Shown piece by piece: positions 22,224 to 27,260 of a DNA stretch of 27,260 nucleotides. The notes below the pieces were generated by a model. It was not told the origin of the DNA and did not search any database. It saw only the letters and a program-made list of their open reading frames with translations. This stretch comes from XYD1-FULL-44-32 sp964355855 (GTDB taxonomy: Bacteria; Patescibacteriota; Minisyncoccia; Phycocordibacterales; XYD1-FULL-46-19): positions 1-27,260 of the forward strand of contig CAYHFD010000007.1 of assembly GCA_964355855.1 (NCBI GenBank), written 5' to 3'. Made by a program: the position numbers and the translations under genes. Every line of letters starts with the position of its first letter. Positions within the stretch are counted from its first letter, which is position 1.

Positions 22224-23279
22224 TTAGTCGTTGAACTCAAAGCTGGCCAAGATTGATTTCTGGACGGGACTCAAGACCTCTTTGCTTTCCTGAAGGCTTG
22301 GACGATTACTTGGATTGAAGCCGATAATGATCAAGTTCAACCCCTCTTTAAGATAGAGACCATACGAACTGGTCAGCCCCTCTACCTGCACCTCATACCC
22401 CGAGATCCCGCCGATAGTGATCGGCCTAGTCTCGCCGATAGTATGCGCCTCAATTTCATCGTCGATGATCGACTTCAGGCTCTTGCTGGTTTTTGTACTG
22501 CTAATAGTCAGCGGCCTAGAATTATTTTCTTTAAATGGATCATAAAGCCAGACTGCATTACCCTGCGTTTGAACGTTATAGTTTGACGGATAGGAGAAAC
22601 TAAAATCCGGTGACTTATGTTTGTATGTGACCCAGCGCTCCTCGGCGCCGGCTACCGGTCCTAAAGCGAGGATAAAGCTGGCATCGCTATAGTCTTCCGT
22701 TTTATACCCTTGTTCTCGCAAGGAACCAACCGCGCCCATGCCCAACTCGCCAAAATAAATCCGAACATAATAAACTCCCGGAGTCACGGAACTACCTTGG
22801 GCAACCGAACCAACATTCCAGGAAATGGAACCATTGTTCGGCACATCGTTGAACAAAGAATAATAACGGCAGTCATAAGTTCGGCCGGGTGTACCAGCTT
22901 GATAACCAGGGCAACCAATACTATTTCGAGCATCCAGGGTCATAAGCTGGATTGAAACCACATTAGCTGAAACTGGCGCGTTGCCCGGTTGCCAGGTGAT
23001 TTCCGCCGTCCGCCCGATAGTGAGATATTCTTTACCGTTTGGTGAGAGAACCGTGATAGACTGCTTTGACACTGAGACTTCTTGGTTATCCACGGGTACA
23101 ACAGGTACAGTCACCCTAGTATTTTCATCAGGATCTAGATTTTCGTCAGTAACAACTGAATCCGTATTGCCAACCTTATCTTTATAAATAACATACCCAC
23201 CAGTCCCAACCATGACTGCAACCAGCACTACTATTAGTATAGTTATAGGAGTAAAACCTCGATTATTTGGATTTTTCAT
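22224..23279 (-). CDS. membrane-anchored surface protein with Ig-like domain, 351 aa
   Basis: The N-terminus RGFTPITILIVVLVAVMVGTGG resembles a prepilin signal (Gly then FTPI) but has no Glu5, so it is more likely a plain membrane anchor; the remainder is outside. A Thr/Val/Asp-rich linker (to about 70) leads to an Ig-like domain (ITVLSPNGKEYLTIG..AEITWQPG, then GVYYVRIYF) and a C-terminal domain starting YKHKSPDFSFSYPSNYNV, a form common in small surface proteins. Possibly an adhesin or binding protein; no catalytic motif seen. AT-rich leader and no Shine-Dalgarno sequence. Confidence 0.7.
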   Translation of the reverse strand: MKNPNNRGFTPITILIVVLVAVMVGTGGYVIYKDKVGNTDSVVTDENLDPDENTRVTVPVVPVDNQEVSVSKQSITVLSPNGKEYLTIGRTAEITWQPGNAPVSANVVSIQLMTLDARNSIGCPGYQAGTPGRTYDCRYYSLFNDVPNNGSISWNVGSVAQGSSVTPGVYYVRIYFGELGMGAVGSLREQGYKTEDYSDASFILALGPVAGAEERWVTYKHKSPDFSFSYPSNYNVQTQGNAVWLYDPFKENNSRPLTISSTKTSKSLKSIIDDEIEAHTIGETRPITIGGISGYEVQVEGLTSSYGLYLKEGLNLIIIGFNPSNRPSLQESKEVLSPVQKSILASFEFND

Positions 23280-23329
23280 ATAGTTTTAATATACTACTTC
23301 TCTGGAACACTTTCAATCTCATTGAACCA

Positions 23330-23366
23330 AAAACTAGGGCAGCAACTTAGCTGTCGCCCTAGTTTT
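23330..23366 (-). terminator. terminator after SWIB gene
   Basis: An 11-bp perfect stem (23330-23340 / 23356-23366) with a loop containing a further small dyad. On the minus strand it is followed by TTTTTGG. It lies 28 bases past the SWIB stop and before the next gene. Confidence 0.7.
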
Positions 23367-23393
23367 ATAAACCTTCACTCTAAAGACTAAACC

Positions 23394-23648
23394 TTATGAC
23401 AAATGAGCCGAAACCAATTTAGTCATTTCAAACATCGTCACTTCTTTCTTGCCCCCAAAAACTTTTAGGAGTTTTTCGTCAGCCAAAATGTTGCGCTTGT
23501 TGGCCGGGTTCTGGAGATTATTTTTCTTAATATAAACCCAGATCGCTTTTACTACTTCGGAACGAGGCATTGGACCCTTACCAACTACAGCCGCGAGGTC
23601 ATCGCTCACCGTCATTGGCTTCATAAATGCAGAATTTGCTTTAGGCAT
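23394..23648 (-). CDS. SWIB/MDM2 domain protein, 84 aa
   Basis: Nearly the whole protein is one SWIB domain: FMKPMTVSDDLAAVVG, MPRSEVVKAIWVYIKKNNLQ, NKRNILADEKLLKVF, then VTMFEMTKLVSAHL. SWIB domains are known from eukaryotic chromatin proteins and from some bacteria such as chlamydiae, where they may act on DNA topology or transcription. It stands alone with its own terminator. The role in this organism is unknown. Confidence 0.88.
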   Translation of the reverse strand: MPKANSAFMKPMTVSDDLAAVVGKGPMPRSEVVKAIWVYIKKNNLQNPANKRNILADEKLLKVFGGKKEVTMFEMTKLVSAHLS

Positions 23649-23775
23649 AATTTGCTTAAATAATTATTAATCTTTTATAAAAACTAAAGCCACCAAATCG
23701 ACTATAGGGAGAGCGTAGCATAATTTGCTTCCTAAAGCTAGACGACTTCCTTTTTTAAACCCTTAGAAGACCATC

Positions 23776-24192
23776 TTACCGATGTTCCTTTAATTCGATT
23801 TCTTCTTTCGACCGGTCAAATTTAACCGAAAAAATATCAAAAAAACCAACCTGGCCCAAGAGCCCGTACGGCGGAATTACCGTCCCGCCTACAGTTGGCA
23901 TAAAACCAACTTCTATATCATATGACCATCCTCCGACTTCAATCGTGATGGGATGTAAATAATAAATTGAAGTTTTACCACCAACACCAAAAACTTCTTT
24001 AGGAGTTCCCTTTCTCACATCAATACCAAGAATTTCTCCTATTTCAGCGTCAAACAGACACAGGTCTGCCCCCGAATCCACCAGCACTTCATAGCCAATT
24101 TCCAAATCTTTATGTTTTACTTTAATCGGTATCACCGGCCGGACAACTCTGCCATTATAAAGTTTATATTTGAACTTCATAATATCCGACAT
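23776..24192 (-). CDS. retropepsin-like aspartic protease, 138 aa
   Basis: The active-site motif is VLVDSGADLCLFD with catalytic Asp39 (DSGA). The YGLLGQVGFF region supplies the hydrophobic-Gly of the second half. At 138 aa it is a single-lobe protein, so it would act as a dimer like retroviral proteases. No signal peptide. It overlaps the upstream DUF5678-like gene by 29 bases, so the two are translated together. Targets are unknown; a role in cutting its partner is only a guess. Confidence 0.75.
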   Translation of the reverse strand: MSDIMKFKYKLYNGRVVRPVIPIKVKHKDLEIGYEVLVDSGADLCLFDAEIGEILGIDVRKGTPKEVFGVGGKTSIYYLHPITIEVGGWSYDIEVGFMPTVGGTVIPPYGLLGQVGFFDIFSVKFDRSKEEIELKEHR

Positions 24193-24370
24193 ACGCTACT
24201 ATCTTTTCTGGTACACGCGTCAAATATGGGGTTTGCTGGCTTTTTTTCTTGGCCGCCATTAGGGCCTCTTTAGCTGTCTTGCCACTACCCAGTACCGTTT
24301 GTTCGTCAACAGCCAGGGCCACCCAGTGACCCTTATATTTTTTAGATAATTTTGTCCAATCAATAGCCAT
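24164..24370 (-). CDS. DUF5678-like small protein, 68 aa
   Basis: A compact domain: Y-K-GHWVALAVDEQTVLGSGKTAKEALMAAKKK, then YLTRVPEKIVAYVGYYEVQI. The W-V-A-L, G-x-T-x-x-E-A and R-V-P positions fit the DUF5678 family as I recall it. Proteins of this type are often found just upstream of retropepsin-like genes. Translation is coupled to the next gene by a 29-base overlap. A toxin-antitoxin-like or adaptor role has been suggested by layout only; nothing in the sequence confirms it. Confidence 0.65.
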   Translation of the reverse strand: MAIDWTKLSKKYKGHWVALAVDEQTVLGSGKTAKEALMAAKKKSQQTPYLTRVPEKIVAYVGYYEVQI

Positions 24371-24411
24371 ATTTGAAAGATTATCATTTTAATTATCGTC
24401 TGGCAATTTGT

Positions 24412-24440
24412 TTGTCATGGCACCTAAAAATTGTTAGTAT
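24412..24440 (+). promoter_or_regulatory. promoter of tRNA-Ser
   Basis: TTGTCA (24412-24417), 17 bp, TAGTAT (24435-24440). The -35 box is the same as that of tRNA-Met. A start near 24447 would leave a leader of about 57 bases before the tRNA. Confidence 0.5.
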
Positions 24441-24459
24441 CAACAGGTAATAGGGCTAA

Positions 24460-24499
24460 AACAATCCTTGGGATTGTTCGCCCGTCCGCCTTTGGCGGA
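24460..24499 (+). repeat. two hairpins in the tRNA-Ser leader
   Basis: An 8-bp stem with 3-nt loop (24460-24467 / 24471-24478) and a 6-bp stem with 3-nt loop (24485-24490 / 24494-24499), placed in series and ending four bases before the tRNA. There is no clear U-run after either. They may guide 5' processing or act in attenuation. Confidence 0.45.
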
Positions 24500-24503
24500 T
24501 TAA

Positions 24504-24595
24504 GGAGAGTTGGCTGAGTGGCCGAAAGCGCCTCACTGCTAACGAGGTAGGGGCTTTAAAACCCCTCGAGGGTTCGAATCCCTCACTCTCCGCCA
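24504..24595 (+). tRNA. tRNA-Ser(GCU)
   Basis: A 92-nt class II tRNA with encoded GCCA end. The acceptor stem is GGAGAGT/ACTCTCC, the anticodon loop CTGCTAA gives GCU, and a long variable arm (GGGGCTTTAAAACCCC) is the mark of tRNA-Ser. The D arm is TGGCTGAGTGG. Position 31-39 is an A-C mismatch, like the A-G mismatch in the tRNA-Met of this window. It is intact and without an intron. Confidence 0.95.
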
Positions 24596-25130
24596 AAAAT
24601 CGAAATCAGTTTTTAGAGCCGAAATGGGGTCGCGCCTGCCTGCCGAAGCCTCGGCGCAGGCAGGGACTCGCGTGTGCAAAAACTAAAAAATTTCCTTGCA
24701 TTTTTCTCGCGTCTCCTCCCCCCGTCACGGATATTTTCCTGCTGGAAAATTCCGCGACCCCGCCTCGCGCCGTCGCGCTCCGACCTTGCGAAAGCGTCCC
24801 GCGCTTTCTCACCCTCCACCGCGAAGCGGAAAAAGAAATGGAAAGGAAATTTTTTGTTTTGCTTCGCCGTTTCAGACTACGAAATGAACATTGGTATTAT
24901 ATCGCTTTGTGATTATTGTGCATTGTTCATTCCTTCGTCCTCACGGCGAGACGAGGCGCTTCCTCTCCGCGTTCTGTGGTGGCTCTAAACGTCTGTGACT
25001 TCGACACTAGTCGTGGTAACTCAAAATATGGATTGTGCTAGGCACAAACTAATCTTATTGTGCTTGACCCGACCCTCCCATTCGCACATACGAAACCCCC
25101 TAAGTTTAGGAATATTTCAAAAAAATAGAT
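24596..25130. other. gene-free, hairpin-rich region
   Basis: About 535 bases between tRNA-Ser and the large AlbA_2 gene. The part 24620-24870 is clearly more GC-rich than its surroundings and contains a run of hairpins: 24635-24664, 24733-24750 (7-bp arms), 24790-24808 (7-bp arms) and 24819-24829. Short overlapping reading frames exist on both strands, but none shows protein-like composition or a recognisable domain. The part 24870-25130 has ordinary composition and a weak dyad (atgaaca/tgttcat at 24884-24930). It may encode a structured RNA or be remains of a repeat; no known RNA family was recognised. Confidence 0.6.
24635..24664. repeat. GC-rich palindrome of the CPR intergenic type
   Basis: An 8-bp outer stem (cctgcctg / caggcagg) and an inner ccga/tcgg stem around agcc. 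I recall palindromes of this type as recurrent between genes of Parcubacteria, but other copies cannot be counted from this window. It could also stop tRNA-Ser transcription, though no U-run follows. Confidence 0.5.
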
Positions 25131-26897
25131 TTATTGAATCAATAATTTACGAATTTCATCGGCAGGATTAATCTTCTCTACTCTTCCATTTAAACGCTTA
25201 GGCATTGTTATCCAGTTATCTTCTTTTTTAAGAAAGATAATTCTTGGAGATTTTTTTACATTTATATTCAATATGTGTATATATTTTTGTTTATCATTAA
25301 TATAGATTTTATAAAAACGAAAAAAGAAAATGGAATCTAGAAAATCCATCCTTTCTCCTGTTTTAGATGCCAGTAATTGTTGAATCATTAAACGCTTTGA
25401 ATCAAAATCTTCCTTTTCCTTTTTAAGTGAGTACCTTACATCTAAAAAATGTATATTATCTTTCTTTACTATCAAGGAGAGTATTTCTTTATCACTCACC
25501 TTATCAATTTTTTCAACCACTCCTATAAAAATATTACCTCCTAGTGAATTTGACATTGCTATAATTGTTTCAGAAATTTTTTCACAAACACCTTTTTTAA
25601 TAATCTTGAGTTGTTCTTCATTTTCCCATCCTTGTAGAGGAAACCCAAAAGTTGACTTAAATTCCACCTTATCATTTTCACCACCATTCAAAAGATTTTT
25701 TATCTCATCAAAATCATCTAAGTTTGAAAAATAATTAACATTCTCATTTATATCATTAATCCAATCGTGGAAATACTTTAAAGACGTTTTTATTTTCCAT
25801 TCATTGTCATTTGATTTGTTTATAGCTTCCAGTAAAGAAAAGAGCTTGATTGTATTTAAAAATGACTTATTACTCCACTGTCCTGAATTGTTGTTTGATA
25901 TTTCCTTTTTAAAAACAGAAAAATTATCGAAAAAGAATGTCTTAATTTTTTCTAAGTAAATATTTGAGTCTCTGATTTTAGCTAATACCTTATCAATGAA
26001 CGCTCCTTGGGTCCTATTATCATTTTCTTCATATTCTAAACCCTCTATTACATTTTTAATAAGAAAAAAGATCTTGACTGACTCACGATGATCAAAATAA
26101 TAAGCAAAGGAACCAAGTTCACCATCATATTCCTGACCTTTTTTATCCACACTTTTAATTTGAAAACCATTCTTTAAGAAAGTATATTTTTTAAAAGCAG
26201 ATGTGAGTATATTTACAGCCTTAGTCATATCAAAGTCACCCCTATAAATTTCTCGTAGTTTAATAATCTTATTGAATGAATTAGAAACAATAATTGGTAT
26301 AGAAAAATCAAGCAAATAGTTACCTATTATAAGTCTAGATTTCTTTAATGTTGGATAAAAGTCTTTATCGTCAAAGCTAAAAGGATATCTTTTTGTATAA
26401 GCAAATTTGTGATCAAAAATAATAGTTTGAAGTATTGAAATAATTTCTACTATATCAAATTCGTAAGATAAACTGCCACCTATCTTTTTTAAATTAATAA
26501 GAAGGTTTTTTCCAATATACTCAATATTTGTTTGACTTAATTTTTCAGAAACATGGGCTATAACATAAAAACCAGAATTTAATGCAAGATTTATAAAATT
26601 AGCACTATCTAACACAGAACTTGGAATACTCTCAAGTTCATTGTCATCTTTTTTATATCTAGCAACTATTAAAAAATGCTTTAGAAAAGATTCACTATTT
26701 AACATAGAAGAGATGTGGTCAACTATGAACTCTTTTTTTGGTTTTTGATAAATTTTATTATTTTTCGCCTTAATTTCTTCAAAAAAGATATCCTCATTAT
26801 TTGTTTCAATGAATAATTGAAGGTAACATAAAGAATCAAAGAGATCGTCTCTAGTTTGCGAGGAATATAATTTATTTAGGATGTCAAGCAATGTCAT
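25131..26897 (-). CDS. large protein with C-terminal AlbA_2/Schlafen-like domain, 588 aa
   Basis: Residues about 1-400 are helix-rich and not recognised. The C-terminal part (about 405-560) looks like an AlbA_2 domain (formerly AAA_4, related to Schlafen): NDKVEFKSTF near 408-417 with the conserved E-x-K-S, then ISETIIAMSNSLGGNIFIGV near 435-454, where the SN..GG..IGV motif lies. The rest has a strand-rich end. There is no signal peptide or membrane helix. The gene is far richer in A and T than its neighbours (one sampled 60-base line has 15 G/C, against 28 in a sampled pilus-gene line), which suggests recent transfer. AlbA_2 domains occur in DNA-binding regulators and in phage-defence proteins. 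No partner gene is adjacent, so a defence role is inference. Confidence 0.7.
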   Translation of the reverse strand: MTLLDILNKLYSSQTRDDLFDSLCYLQLFIETNNEDIFFEEIKAKNNKIYQKPKKEFIVDHISSMLNSESFLKHFLIVARYKKDDNELESIPSSVLDSANFINLALNSGFYVIAHVSEKLSQTNIEYIGKNLLINLKKIGGSLSYEFDIVEIISILQTIIFDHKFAYTKRYPFSFDDKDFYPTLKKSRLIIGNYLLDFSIPIIVSNSFNKIIKLREIYRGDFDMTKAVNILTSAFKKYTFLKNGFQIKSVDKKGQEYDGELGSFAYYFDHRESVKIFFLIKNVIEGLEYEENDNRTQGAFIDKVLAKIRDSNIYLEKIKTFFFDNFSVFKKEISNNNSGQWSNKSFLNTIKLFSLLEAINKSNDNEWKIKTSLKYFHDWINDINENVNYFSNLDDFDEIKNLLNGGENDKVEFKSTFGFPLQGWENEEQLKIIKKGVCEKISETIIAMSNSLGGNIFIGVVEKIDKVSDKEILSLIVKKDNIHFLDVRYSLKKEKEDFDSKRLMIQQLLASKTGERMDFLDSIFFFRFYKIYINDKQKYIHILNINVKKSPRIIFLKKEDNWITMPKRLNGRVEKINPADEIRKLLIQ

Positions 26898-26937
26898 TTT
26901 TAAATAATTTTATTGTTAAGTTTTCTTATAGAATAGT

Positions 26938-26943
26938 ATTATA
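26938..26943 (-). promoter_or_regulatory. -10 box for the AlbA_2 gene
   Basis: Perfect TATAAT on the minus strand, 40 bases before the ATG, giving a leader of roughly 33 nt. The -35 region (TAGAAG) is poor. The surroundings are very AT-rich, so chance matches are likely. Confidence 0.35.
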
Positions 26944-27014
26944 CAATTTTAAATTTATTTCTTCTATTTTAATGATTAGATTTATCCCTTACAATTTCTG
27001 TGGATAACTGCTAC

Positions 27015-27043
27015 TTGTATACATTCTATTTATTTTCTATAAT
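27015..27043 (+). promoter_or_regulatory. promoter of lexA-like gene, leaderless geometry
   Basis: TTGTAT (27015-27020), 17 bp, TATAAT (27038-27043). The ATG begins only seven bases after the -10 box, where transcription itself should start. The mRNA would then have no or almost no leader. A GTATAC palindrome overlaps the -35 end (27017-27022) and might be part of an operator. Confidence 0.6.
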
Positions 27044-27049
27044 AGCATT

Positions 27050-27260
27050 ATGATTACGAAAAAGCAAACGCAAGTCCTCGACTTTATAAAACTATATATG
27101 GCAAAGCATAGCTATGCCCCCTCTCTTGAGGAGATCAAGAAGAAGTTTAAGCTTGCCTCTGTATCAACGGCTCACTACTACATCAGCAAGCTACAAGACG
27201 CAGGGTTTTTGAATAAAGAACATAATCAACCCCGTGCCGTTTCCACAGTTGAAGCAAAAC
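27050..27260 (+). CDS. lexA: LexA-like repressor, N-terminal part (cut by window end)
   Basis: The first 70 residues form the winged helix of LexA: ITKKQTQVLDFIKLYMAKHS, then APSLEEIKKKFKLASVSTAHYYISKL and a wing ending with the NQPRAV motif. In LexA the recognition helix binds SOS operators; a C-terminal Ser-Lys protease domain, outside this window, would cut the repressor after DNA damage. Some short CPR proteins have the same N-terminal domain without the protease, so full LexA identity is not proven. The start is fixed by the promoter immediately upstream. Confidence 0.75.
   Translation, partial: MITKKQTQVLDFIKLYMAKHSYAPSLEEIKKKFKLASVSTAHYYISKLQDAGFLNKEHNQPRAVSTVEAK

Noticed and set aside
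23698..23712. Sequence resembling a T7 promoter (cgactatagggaga)
   Set aside because: The conserved CTCA of the phage promoter is missing and no phage gene follows; likely chance.
24606..24988. Several overlapping 60-100 codon frames on both strands
   Set aside because: They overlap each other in GC-rich hairpin sequence, are Arg/Ser-rich and show no start signals or domains.

Overview
The window looks like a piece of a Candidate Phyla Radiation (Patescibacteria) genome, most likely Parcubacteria. The reasons are a compact type IV pilus locus with several tandem GFTLIE pilins, a secreted protein with GYAWS..GWI repeats, small DUF5678-like/retropepsin-like and SWIB genes, group I introns inside tRNA genes, and translation starts that mostly lack a Shine-Dalgarno sequence. 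This placement is inference from gene content; there is no rRNA or marker phylogeny here.

Layout. (1) 1-2206: a small hypothetical gene, then a minus-strand tRNA cluster: tRNA-Asp(GUC) split by a 213-nt group I intron, a LAGLIDADG homing endonuclease whose stop codon lies inside the 5' end of that tRNA, an unsplit tRNA-Met(CAU), and an initiator tRNA-fMet split by a 216-nt group I intron. Strong hairpins and a decayed copy of a tRNA 3' end lie between them. (2) 2311-3003: a divergent HTH plus LAGLIDADG-like gene broken by an in-frame TAG where a Trp is expected. (3) 3007-7275: a membrane-anchored HEPN-like protein, gatA and gatC (overlapping), and a ligA whose four zinc-finger cysteines are all replaced. 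(4) 7318-20956: a roughly 13.6-kb type IV pilus locus, all on the minus strand. Reading with transcription it runs pilM, pilN, pilO, a PilP-like gene, pilB, pilT, pilC, a heptad-repeat coiled-coil protein, three major-pilin paralogs separated by strong palindromic terminators, a secreted GYAW-repeat protein, prepilin peptidase, and four minor pilin-like genes. (5) 21026-24370: comFC divergent from pilM, a DoxX-like gene, a membrane-anchored surface protein, a SWIB protein and a DUF5678-like/retropepsin-like pair. (6) 24412-25130: tRNA-Ser(GCU) with its promoter, followed by a GC-rich, hairpin-dense stretch without a credible gene. (7) 25131-26897: a large, very AT-rich gene with a C-terminal AlbA_2/Schlafen-like domain, probably acquired horizontally. 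(8) 27050-end: the 5' part of a lexA-like gene with a promoter placed for a leaderless mRNA.

How it works together. The pilus genes form one machine: PilB extends and PilT retracts, PilC is the platform, PilM/N/O are the alignment complex, PilD processes the pilins. ComFC next door fits a link to DNA uptake, though that is inference. The tRNA end of the window is a hotspot for intron and homing-endonuclease activity: two tRNA genes carry related introns, and each has a LAGLIDADG-type ORF on its 5' flank, one apparently intact and one broken.
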